DNA of 64,000 bases, taken from Watersipora subatra (lineage: Eukaryota > Bryozoa > Gymnolaemata > Cheilostomatida > Watersiporidae). Positions 22,381 to 33,258 of this stretch are shown one piece after another. A model generated the notes under the pieces. It did no database searches. It saw nothing but the letters and a program-made list of their open reading frames with translations, and was not told where the DNA came from. Numbering within the stretch: the stretch's first letter is position 1; each line of letters opens with the position of its first letter. Location of the stretch: NCBI RefSeq assembly GCF_963576615.1, contig NC_088717.1:24703344-24767343 (forward strand), in the 5' to 3' direction. Position numbers and translations under genes: made by a program.

Positions 22381-22434
22381 CTAAAAAGAAAAACATAATA
22401 TCAGAACAAAGCAGACTAGCCACAGCAATTTTAC

Positions 22435-22536
22435 CGACAGCTGTTTGCAACTCAAACTCCATGATATAACATTCACAGTTGCAATATATCAGCTCTTTCT
22501 CAAAGGTGCACAAAAATTCGGAAGGTGTTTTACACA
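22435..22536 (-). CDS. Internal cysteine-rich exon, unknown protein
   Basis: The minus strand reads a CCTCAG acceptor, 102 open bases and a GTCG|GTAAAA donor, phase 1 at both ends. The segment CKTPSEFLCTFEKELIYCNC continues ECYIMEFELQTAV. It has five cysteines in about 22 residues, which suggests an extracellular, disulfide-bonded piece. It splices in phase to 22306-22380. No family recognised. Confidence 0.5.
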
Positions 22537-22844
22537 CTGAGGTGATGGCCGTCAACCATATTGAATTGTAATCAGTTTAACACCGCCATGAACTGGCATC
22601 GGGTAAGCATTCAAATCAATCAATACAATTGTGATTATAACAGCCGTGTGATTGCTTTTATTGAAACAAAATTGCTCATGGTGTTATCGCTAGCATGATT
22701 AAGAGGTATTCTTCCTTGTTGAATCACGGTTTTATCACCTCCAGCACGAGAAAGCAGCAGACAACTTCAGTGATGCAGCTTATTATTTTCTGATACATAA
22801 ATTGCATTCAATTACGACTGGCCAGTCAATTCGAGCTATGCTAC

Positions 22845-23005
22845 AACAGCTCAATAATAATATTTACTATAATAAGAGAAGTGTTTGTTCTTTTGAAGCC
22901 ATGCCAGGAGCGTCAGGAATAAAACTGCCTCACACTACAATTGAACTCGGGTACTCTGTTTTACAGTCTGGCAATTTAACCACTACACCAATAAGTGACC
23001 TTGCA
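22845..23005 (-). repeat. tRNA-derived SINE-like unit
   Basis: The minus strand reads TATTGGTGTAGTGGTTAAAT (good A box) and CCCGAGTTCAATTGT (B box), then a body whose plus strand is TACTATAATAAGAGAAGTGT..GAAGCCA. Best preserved copy of this family in the window. Confidence 0.6.
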
Positions 23006-23058
23006 GCCATTGTACTTTAACAAAAAAAAACATTTTATGCATGAGTTGATCCAATAGA

Positions 23059-23127
23059 ACTAGAAATTCCCTGTCATACAGCCCACGACCAAAATGATAT
23101 TGGAAAAAGAAAGGGTACTGATGGTTG
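23059..23127 (+). repeat. Left terminal inverted repeat
   Basis: Starts ACTAGAAATTCC and ends GGTACTGATGGTTG; pairs with 38550-38620 and is repeated at 63348. Confidence 0.85.
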
Positions 23128-23560
23128 AGAAATGCAATATTAGCAGTCAAATGGCACTGCAGTGCAATAGGATAACTACAATGGTAGCTGTAATGTACTG
23201 GGTGTTATTATATACAACAAACAGCAATAATGAAAGGAAAATATTACATGTTTATATCTCTCCCCAAGCAATAGGAGAAATGCAATATTGGCTAATATTA
23301 GTAGTAAAATGCACTGATATTATTAGAATAACCAATATTATTAATATAGTAAGAATAGAAAACCAATGCACAATTTTGTTTACATTTCAAAACGTCATAG
23401 CTAACAATATCAAGAAGTTGTGATATTTATATAGATTTTTAGAAAATCTATATAACAAAACTATTTAGAAAAAATAGTAACAGTAACATATTGCCCATCA
23501 TCGATGTTATTAGTGTGACTATAACAATTCAATAGTCATCCAAACTTTTAACTAAATATT
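23128..23560 (+). repeat. Left subterminal region of the 15.6-kb block
   Basis: Near-identical sequence follows the third terminus at 63417-63720, including the hairpin ATAGATTTTTAGAAAATCTAT. A 109-codon frame here (23094-23423) has no motif and is not called. Confidence 0.7.
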
Positions 23561-24468
23561 CCCACGACCAAACAAGAGTGAAACGATTGATTGGGAGAAT
23601 TATGATAAATGCACATGTGCACACAACTCCCGAAAAATTATCCGTTAACGGCCGTCACCAAACCCTTGCAACGGAATCCTATCAACAAATTTAACTATTT
23701 TTCAGTAAAGTCGTTTAAGTATAATAATGATACAAAACGCATATAAATCTATTTAAATATGTTACCAAGCCTTTGAAGGGTTGACGCAAATACCTAAAAC
23801 TAACCCATCTGATCGGATTATACATAAATAGACAGATTTATTAGGACGAAAGTCGTCACAAAACGCTTGAAAAGCTTCGTTTAATAAAAGTTTAGACCGG
23901 AAATTGAAATGCCGAGCGACAGAGAACAGAACGATAAAGTCTTGCCACAAATCGCCACAAAACGCTTGAACAGCTTGGTTTATTAATAGTTTCGACCGAC
24001 CTACGAAACGCCAAAAAAGCCGTGCGACAGATAGTAGAACTGTTTACTGTGTACTGTTTGTCTACTGTTAGAGGCGTAGACCGATTTACAGGTACGAAAA
24101 TGTGGTACACAGTTTATCAGCCTACGGTTTTGTCCAATTACCGAAGGTTTTTCAAATTATCTAGAACATCAGCCAGATTTCTTTACATCTTATCTAAAAC
24201 GTAGGGCGTTACTACAACGCCCTTTTATGACAAGAATATTTCTTTATTTCACTCCAGTTTGCATAAAACTTCCAGACGCGTAAATGCCAACGCTTGCTCT
24301 CTGTTACATATCGCTGTCAAAACCATTCTACATTCATCACAACACAACCAACTTTCAAACTGTATATTACCCATCAGTTTGCCGTTTAACGTTTAATATT
24401 GCATTTAGATTTACATATGCAGATATATAATAAACATATTTCTTTATTGTTGGCATTGTTGTTGTTAG

Positions 24469-25284
24469 CAATGATATACAGCCCCCAAGGATAGCCGACG
24501 GCGCTCATATGGGCGGGGTTTAATGATGAAGCTCTGTTGGGATTAACCCGAACACGGCACCCGAACAAACAAATATGCTGAATAAAGCACCTTGTAAATT
24601 TACGAATATTATGAACTATAGTGGTTATTTTACTTATCTATTGAATTCATTTTGTTGTCAAATAAATATAGTATCCCAATATTGTCACCGTTATGATCAG
24701 TCAGTTGCCATTCACAAGCATTCGTGATATTAATAGTCACAATCGTAAAATAGCTCAAATTCGGTTTTGCATTTAGATTTTGAGTATGAAAACTACACTG
24801 CACAGCTTTGCCTGCTGTCCCATCTTATTGGCAAGGTAAAACAATGTGAAACCGATGAAAGACTTTGTCATTTTATATTAGGGGTGGCAAAATATTAATC
24901 AAAACCTAGAAAAAAAATGCCGTTATTCGGGTAATTATATTCAACTTTAGGCATATACTACGACCTTTACTAATTTTAAAATTACTAAAAGTAGGTAATT
25001 TGAAATGTTTTATTTTGAATAAATACATTATTTTGGTTAGGTATTACCCCTAAATTGCAGAATTTCAATGTTTGCTATTGTGACCCGCGGGGTCTACTGG
25101 CTGAATAAGCTAATGAAACGATAACAGCGATTCGTGTTTTCTAAAACCTAACAAGGCAACGCGACCGCCCCGCGAGAGTTGTGTTTGCTTTGAAACCCAG
25201 GCTAGCACAATCCTAATAGAGCTCCATCATTAAACCCCGCCCATATGATAGCCGTCGGCTATCCTTTTGGGCTGTATATCATTG
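24469..25284. mobile_element. Nested non-autonomous DNA transposon in unit 1
   Basis: The left end CAATGATATACAGCCC and right end GGGCTGTATATCATTG are inverted copies, and the similarity runs about 75 bp inward (GGATAGCCGACGGC, CATATGGGCGGGGTTTAATG). The flanking TTGTTAG is present at 24462-24468 and 25285-25291. The uninterrupted form of the host sequence is visible in the subrepeat at 27035-27060. A 7-8 bp duplication with a YARNG-like start suggests the hAT superfamily. Confidence 0.85.
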
Positions 25285-25402
25285 TTGTTAGTTAAATTAC
25301 GTACAGTAGGTTAGTGAAGTAAATTCTACACGACAAGGATAGACAACTCCCAACTCAAGAGCGAGTTCACACAACTTGATGAGTCAATAAACAGACATGT
25401 GG

Positions 25403-25906
25403 GTGAGCCGATAAACAGACTCGAGAGTGAGCCGATAAACAGACTCGAGAGTGAGCCGATAAACAGTCTCGATGGTGAGCCGATAAGCAGACTCGAGAGT
25501 GAGCCGATAAACAGACTCGCGGGTGAGCCGATAAACAGACTCGCGGGTGAGCCGATAAACGGACTCGCGGGTGAGCCGATAAACGGACTCGCGGGTGAGC
25601 CGATAAACGGACTCGATGGTGAGCCGATAAACGGACTCGATGGTGAGCCGATAAACGGACTCGATGGTGAGCCGATAAACGGACTCGATGGTGAGCCGAT
25701 AAACGGACTCGATGGTGAGCCGATAAACGGACTCGATGGTGAGCCGATAAACGGACTCGATGGTGAGCCGATAAACGGACTCGATGGTGAGCCGATAAAC
25801 GGACTCGATGGTGAGCCGATAAACGGACTCGATGGTGAGCCGATAAACGGACTCGATGGTGAGCCGATAAACGGACTCGATGGTGAGCCGATAAACAGAC
25901 TCGATG
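25403..25906. repeat. 24-bp minisatellite, 21 units (unit 1)
   Basis: The unit is GTGAGCCGATAAACGGACTC plus GATG. The first eight units are variable (CGAGA, CGCGG); the last thirteen are nearly uniform. Because 24 is a multiple of three and the word lacks stops, long frames are open on both strands. Confidence 0.97.
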
Positions 25907-26597
25907 GTGACTTTTCTCAACTATTACACCCTAGCAAGCCAAGCGCAATAATTCTTGATGTTCGGTCAATAGGACTTATAGTGAATGCAGCTATGATACG
26001 CCGGCTAATATCACAATGCTAAAGTCAGAAACAGTGACAAGAATGTGATACCTATTTGCTTTTCAACTCAAGCAGAGCTTGTTTGTAAAGAACGCAGTAT
26101 CTTTATTGGTGTTATATCTCTCAGTACCAAGCAGTAACACACCAACAATGATCAAACCGGCAGGTTATATAGCAATCCCAAAAAAAATCCACAAATTGAT
26201 TGGCTGCACAGTAATCAGGTCAACCAATTCCACAATAACATATTTCGAATACAAAAACGATAAAATTTGTCACTAACTAATCACGCAATACGAGTATTAA
26301 TAATTTTTTTTGTGTTTGTATAGTAACATGCAAATCTTAGAACAATATGGTAATAAATGGTTAACATAAAAAAACTGCTAGTATCACACATACATACACT
26401 CTACATTGAACAAGTGTTAAGCGTGCGCCTTATAAATGACTATTCAAATTTGTCTAAATTGCGATGAACGTAATATAGATCCGTTGAGTTAGCAATTTGA
26501 AGCTGCCGGATTATAGGCTTAGAAAAGACGTCATCAACTCTTGCGCATTCTGACGTCTACAATTACGGGTACACACTGATTGACAGCTCATTCGCTT

Positions 26598-26870
26598 TTA
26601 CAAGCATGAAGTGGGGTCCAAGACCATTCGCCCATCGGTAGATCCTATCGGGGACGACAGTGACCCTCTCGGGCTACCAGTCAAAATCGATTTTTGAGTG
26701 CCAGTAGTCTCACCAACCACTTCAGCCCTTTTTAGGGCTATCATTTCTGTTTTAAGGGTTTTGTTCTGCGACGACAATGGTGGAAACTCGGTGTCGTAAT
26801 TGTCGTCCACTTTTTTTATTACATTAGGTCTACGGCTTGAATTAATGTTTATTTTATTATTGTAAAACAT
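26598..26870 (-). CDS. 90-codon frame of unknown status in tandem unit
   Basis: The frame begins MFYNNKININSS, has a DDNYDTEFPPLSSQNKTLK stretch, then Ser/Gly/Pro-rich sequence (GSPRGSLSSPIGSTDG). The FPPL motif in a polar context recalls the linker of some retroelement gag/ORF1 proteins, but that is weak. It is unchanged in the other units at 30346-30618, 33950-34222 and 37698-37970. No promoter or splice evidence; it may be a fossil coding fragment amplified with the array. Confidence 0.2.
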   Translation of the reverse strand: MFYNNKININSSRRPNVIKKVDDNYDTEFPPLSSQNKTLKTEMIALKRAEVVGETTGTQKSILTGSPRGSLSSPIGSTDGRMVLDPTSCL

Positions 26871-28216
26871 AAGTTTGAGATAGTTAAATATTTATTTTAT
26901 TAATATTTATTTCTGTTACATATCGCTGTCAAAACCGTTTTACATTCAACGCAACCAACTTTCAAACTGTATATTACAATATATTTTACTTTTAACATTG
27001 CATTTCAGATATGTAATAAACATATTTGATTATTGCTGTTGTTAGTTTAATTACTTACAGTAATTTAGGTCTACAGCTTGAATTAATATTTATTTTAACC
27101 AACAAACAACTTTCAAATTGTATATTACACGGCAGCTTGCCATTTACTTTTAATATTGCATTTCAATATAATAAGAGATATAATAAACATATATCATTAT
27201 TGCTGTTGTTATTTAAATTACGTACAGTAGTTTGAGTCTACAGCTTGAATTAATATTTATTTTATTATTCTAAAACATAAGTTTGAGATAGTTAATTATT
27301 TATTTTATCCCACGACCAAACAAGAGTGAAACGATTGATTGGGAGAATTATGATAAATGCACATGTGCACACAACTCCCGAAAAATTATCCGTTAACGGC
27401 CGTCACCAAACCCTTGCAACGGAATCCTATCAACAAATTTAACTATTTTTCAGTAAAGTCGTTTAAGTATAATAATGATACAAAACGCATATAAATCTAT
27501 TTAAATATGTTACCAAGCCTTTGAAGGGTTGACGCAAATACCTAAAACTAACCCATCTGATCGGATTATACATAAATAGACAGATTTATTAGGACGAAAG
27601 TCGTCACAAAACGCTTGAAAAGCTTCGTTTAATAAAAGTTTAGACCGGAAATTGAAATGCCGAGCGACAGAGAACAGAACGATAAAGTCTTGCCACAAAT
27701 CGCCACAAAACGCTTGAACAGCTTGGTTTATTAATAGTTTCGACCGACCTACGAAACGCCAAAAAAGCCGTGCGACAGATAGTAGAACTGTTTACTGTGT
27801 ACTGTTTGTCTACTGTTAGAGGCGTAGACCGATTTACAGGTACGAAAATGTGGTACACAGTTTATCAGCCTACGGTTTTGTCCAATTACCGAAGGTTTTT
27901 CAAATTATCTAGAACATCAGCCAGATTTCTTTACATCTTATCTAAAACGTAGGGCGTTACTACAACGCCCTTTTATGACAAGAATATTTCTTTATTTCAC
28001 TCCAGTTTGCATAAAACTTCCAGACGCGTAAATGCCAACGCTTGCTCTCTGTTACATATCGCTGTCAAAACCATTCTACATTCATCACAACACAACCAAC
28101 TTTCAAACTGTATATTACCCATCAGTTTGCCGTTTAACGTTTAATATTGCATTTAGATTTACATATGCAGATATATAATAAACATATTTCTTTATTGTTG
28201 GCATTGTTGTTGTTAG

Positions 28217-29032
28217 CAATGATATACAGCCCCCAAGGATAGCCGACGGCGCTCATATGGGCGGGGTTTAATGATGAAGCTCTGTTGGGATTAACCCGAA
28301 CACGGCACCCGAACAAACAAATATGCTGAATAAAGCACCTTGTAAATTTACGAATATTATGAACTATAGTGGTTATTTTACTTATCTATTGAATTCATTT
28401 TGTTGTCAAATAAATATAGTATCCCAATATTGTCACCGTTATGATCAGTCAGTTGCCATTCACAAGCATTCGTGATATTAATAGTCACAATCGTAAAATA
28501 GCTCAAATTCGGTTTTGCATTTAGATTTTGAGTATGAAAACTACACTGCACAGCTTTGCCTGCTGTCCCATCTTATTGGCAAGGTAAAACAATGTGAAAC
28601 CGATGAAAGACTTTGTCATTTTATATTAGGGGTGGCAAAATATTAATCAAAACCTAGAAAAAAAATGCCGTTATTCGGGTAATTATATTCAACTTTAGGC
28701 ATATACTACGACCTTTACTAATTTTAAAATTACTAAAAGTAGGTAATTTGAAATGTTTTATTTTGAATAAATACATTATTTTGGTTAGGTATTACCCCTA
28801 AATTGCAGAATTTCAATGTTTGCTATTGTGACCCGCGGGGTCTACTGGCTGAATAAGCTAATGAAACGATAACAGCGATTCGTGTTTTCTAAAACCTAAC
28901 AAGGCAACGCGACCGCCCCGCGAGAGTTGTGTTTGCTTTGAAACCCAGGCTAGCACAATCCTAATAGAGCTCCATCATTAAACCCCGCCCATATGATAGC
29001 CGTCGGCTATCCTTTTGGGCTGTATATCATTG
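28217..29032. mobile_element. Nested non-autonomous DNA transposon in unit 2
   Basis: Same insertion, same site and same TTGTTAG flanks as in unit 1, so it was carried along when the unit was duplicated. Confidence 0.85.
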
Positions 29033-29150
29033 TTGTTAGTTAAATTACGTACAGTAGGTTAGTGAAGTAAATTCTACACGACAAGGATAGACAACTCCCA
29101 ACTCAAGAGCGAGTTCACACAACTTGATGAGTCAATAAACAGACATGTGG

Positions 29151-29654
29151 GTGAGCCGATAAACAGACTCGAGAGTGAGCCGATAAACAGACTCGAGAGT
29201 GAGCCGATAAACAGTCTCGATGGTGAGCCGATAAGCAGACTCGAGAGTGAGCCGATAAACAGACTCGCGGGTGAGCCGATAAACAGACTCGCGGGTGAGC
29301 CGATAAACGGACTCGCGGGTGAGCCGATAAACGGACTCGCGGGTGAGCCGATAAACGGACTCGATGGTGAGCCGATAAACGGACTCGATGGTGAGCCGAT
29401 AAACGGACTCGATGGTGAGCCGATAAACGGACTCGATGGTGAGCCGATAAACGGACTCGATGGTGAGCCGATAAACGGACTCGATGGTGAGCCGATAAAC
29501 GGACTCGATGGTGAGCCGATAAACGGACTCGATGGTGAGCCGATAAACGGACTCGATGGTGAGCCGATAAACGGACTCGATGGTGAGCCGATAAACGGAC
29601 TCGATGGTGAGCCGATAAACGGACTCGATGGTGAGCCGATAAACAGACTCGATG
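29151..29654. repeat. 24-bp minisatellite, 21 units (unit 2)
   Basis: Same variant order as in unit 1. Confidence 0.97.
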
Positions 29655-31964
29655 GTGACTTTTCTCAACTATTACACCCTAGCAAGCCAAGCGCAATAAT
29701 TCTTGATGTTCGGTCAATAGGACTTATAGTGAATGCAGCTATGATACGCCGGCTAATATCACAATGCTAAAGTCAGAAACAGTGACAAGAATGTGATACC
29801 TATTTGCTTTTCAACTCAAGCAGAGCTTGTTTGTAAAGAACGCAGTATCTTTATTGGTGTTATATCTCTCAGTACCAAGCAGTAACACACCAACAATGAT
29901 CAAACCGGCAGGTTATATAGCAATCCCAAAAAAAATCCACAAATTGATTGGCTGCACAGTAATCAGGTCAACCAATTCCACAATAACATATTTCGAATAC
30001 AAAAACGATAAAATTTGTCACTAACTAATCACGCAATACGAGTATTAATAATTTTTTTTGTGTTTGTATAGTAACATGCAAATCTTAGAACAATATGGTA
30101 ATAAATGGTTAACATAAAAAAACTGCTAGTATCACACATACATACACTCTACATTGAACAAGTGTTAAGCGTGCGCCTTATAAATGACTATTCAAATTTG
30201 TCTAAATTGCGATGAACGTAATATAGATCCGTTGAGTTAGCAATTTGAAGCTGCCGGATTATAGGCTTAGAAAAGACGTCATCAACTCTTGCGCATTCTG
30301 ACGTCTACAATTACGGGTACACACTGATTGACAGCTCATTCGCTTTTACAAGCATGAAGTGGGGTCCAAGACCATTCGCCCATCGGTAGATCCTATCGGG
30401 GACGACAGTGACCCTCTCGGGCTACCAGTCAAAATCGATTTTTGAGTGCCAGTAGTCTCACCAACCACTTCAGCCCTTTTTAGGGCTATCATTTCTGTTT
30501 TAAGGGTTTTGTTCTGCGACGACAATGGTGGAAACTCGGTGTCGTAATTGTCGTCCACTTTTTTTATTACATTAGGTCTACGGCTTGAATTAATGTTTAT
30601 TTTATTATTGTAAAACATAAGTTTGAGATAGTTAAATATTTATTTTATTAATATTTATTTCTGTTACATATCGCTGTCAAAACCGTTCTGCATTCAACGC
30701 AACAAACTTTCAAACTGTATATTACAATATATTTTACTTTTAACATTGCATTTCAGATATGTAATAAACATATTTGATTATTGCTGTTGTTAGTTTAATT
30801 ACTTACAGTAATTTAGGTCTACAGCTTGAATTAATATTTATTTTAACCAACAAACAACTTTCAAATTGTATATTACACGGCAGCTTGCCATTTACTTTTA
30901 ATATTGCATTTCAATATAATAAGAGATATAATAAACATATATCATTATTGCTGTTGTTATTTAAATTACGTACAGTAGTTTGAGTCTACAGCTTGAATTA
31001 ATATTTATTTTATTATTCTAAAACATAAGTTTGAGATAGTTAATTATTTATTTTATCCCACGACCAAACAAGAGTGAAACGATTGATTGGGAGAATTATG
31101 ATAAATGCACATGTGCACACAACTCCCGAAAAATTATCCGTTAACGGCCGTCACCAAACCCTTGCAACGGAATCCTATCAACAAATTTAACTATTTTTCA
31201 GTAAAGTCGTTTAAGTATAATAATGATACAAAACGCATATAAATCTATTTAAATATGTTACCAAGCCTTTGAAGGGTTGACGCAAATACCTAAAACTAAC
31301 CCATCTGATCGGATTATACATAAATAGACAGATTTATTAGGACGAAAGTCGTCACAAAACGCTTGAAAAGCTTCGTTTAATAAAAGTTTAGACCGGAAAT
31401 TGAAATGCCGAGCGACAGAGAACAGAACGATAAAGTCTTGCCACAAATCGCCACAAAACGCTTGAACAGCTTGGTTTATTAATAGTTTCGACCGACCTAC
31501 GAAACGCCAAAAAAGCCGTGCGACAGATAGTAGAACTGTTTACTGTGTACTGTTTGTCTACTGTTAGAGGCGTAGACCGATTTACAGGTACGAAAATGTG
31601 GTACACAGTTTATCAGCCTACGGTTTTGTCCAATTACCGAAGGTTTTTCAAATTATCTAGAACATCAGCCAGATTTCTTTACATCTTATCTAAAACGTAG
31701 GGCGTTACTACAACGCCCTTTTATGACAAGAATATTTCTTTATTTCACTCCAGTTTGCATAAAACTTCCAGACGCGTAAATGCCAACGCTTGCTCTCTGT
31801 TACATATCGCTGTCAAAACCATTCTACATTCATCACAACACAACCAACTTTCAAACTGTATATTACCCATCAGTTTGCCGTTTAACGTTTAATATTGCAT
31901 TTAGATTTACATATGCAGATATATAATAAACATATTTCTTTATTGTTGGCATTGTTGTTGTTAG

Positions 31965-32780
31965 CAATGATATACAGCCCCCAAGGATAGCCGACGGCGC
32001 TCATATGGGCGGGGTTTAATGATGAAGCTCTGTTGGGATTAACCCGAACACGGCACCCGAACAAACAAATATGCTGAATAAAGCACCTTGTAAATTTACG
32101 AATATTATGAACTATAGTGGTTATTTTACTTATCTATTGAATTCATTTTGTTGTCAAATAAATATAGTATCCCAATATTGTCACCGTTATGATCAGTCAG
32201 TTGCCATTCACAAGCATTCGTGATATTAATAGTCACAATCGTAAAATAGCTCAAATTCGGTTTTGCATTTAGATTTTGAGTATGAAAACTACACTGCACA
32301 GCTTTGCCTGCTGTCCCATCTTATTGGCAAGGTAAAACAATGTGAAACCGATGAAAGACTTTGTCATTTTATATTAGGGGTGGCAAAATATTAATCAAAA
32401 CCTAGAAAAAAAATTCCGTCATTCGGGTAATTATATTCAACTTTAGGCATATACTACGACCTTTACTAATTTTAAAATTACTAAAAGTAGGTAATTTGAA
32501 ATGTTTTATTTTGAATAAATACATTATTTTGGTTAGGTATTACCCCTAAATTGCAGAATTTCAATGTTTGCTATTGTGACCCGCGGGGTCTACTGGCTGA
32601 ATAAGCTAATGAAACGATAACAGCGATTCGTGTTTTCTAAAACCTAACAAGGCAACGCGACCGCCCCGCGAGAGTTGTGTTTGCTTTGAAACCCAGGCTA
32701 GCACAATCCTAATAGAGCTCCATCATTAAACCCCGCCCATATGATAGCCGTCGGCTATCCTTTTGGGCTGTATATCATTG
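31965..32780. mobile_element. Nested non-autonomous DNA transposon in unit 3
   Basis: Same insertion and flanks as in units 1, 2 and 4. Confidence 0.85.
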
Positions 32781-32898
32781 TTGTTAGTTAAATTACGTAC
32801 AGTAGGTTAGTGAAGTAAATTCTACACGACAAGGATAGACAACTCCCAACTCAAGAGCGAGTTCACACAACTTGATGAGTCAATAAACAGACATGTGG

Positions 32899-33258
32899 GT
32901 GAGCCGATAAACGGACTTGCGGGTGAGCCGATAAACGGACTCGCGGGTGAGCCGATAAACGGACTCGATGGTGAGCCGATAAACGGACTCGATGGTGAGC
33001 CGATAAACGGACTCGATGGTGAGCCGATAAACGGACTCGATGGTGAGCCGATAAACGGACTCGATGGTGAGCCGATAAACGGACTCGATGGTGAGCCGAT
33101 AAACGGACTCGATGGTGAGCCGATAAACGGACTCGATGGTGAGCCGATAAACGGACTCGATGGTGAGCCGATAAACGGACTCGATGGTGAGCCGATAAAC
33201 GGACTCGATGGTGAGCCGATAAACGGACTCGATGGTGAGCCGATAAACAGACTCGATG
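32899..33258. repeat. 24-bp minisatellite, 15 units (unit 3)
   Basis: Most of the variable units at the left of the array are missing; the uniform right part is kept. Confidence 0.97.

Larger units (their letters stand above)
23561..27308. repeat. Tandem unit 1 (3748 bp, variant A)
   Basis: The unit starts CCCACGACCAAACAAGAGTG. It contains, in order: a 0.9-kb lead region, an inserted 816-bp inverted-repeat element, a 24-bp minisatellite, a region with a 90-codon minus-strand frame, and three diverged copies of a roughly 190-bp AT-rich subrepeat ending TTGAGATAGTTAATTATTTA. Variant-A markers near 26935: CCGTTTTACATTC and GCAACCAAC. Confidence 0.95.
27309..31056. repeat. Tandem unit 2 (3748 bp, variant B)
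   Basis: Same order of parts as unit 1, starting CCCACGACCAAAC. Variant-B markers near 30685: CCGTTCTGCATTC and GCAACAAAC. Confidence 0.95.

Noticed and set aside
22845..23005. A working tRNA gene, and likewise at 39705, 45768 and 50795
   Set aside because: A- and B-box-like words are present, but stems do not pair and some units carry a shared SINE-like body.
25399..26022. A 207-codon forward frame and a 178-codon reverse frame over the 24-bp minisatellite, repeated in each unit
   Set aside because: The frames exist because the repeat unit is a multiple of three and lacks stops on both strands; the variants do not favour one frame as coding.
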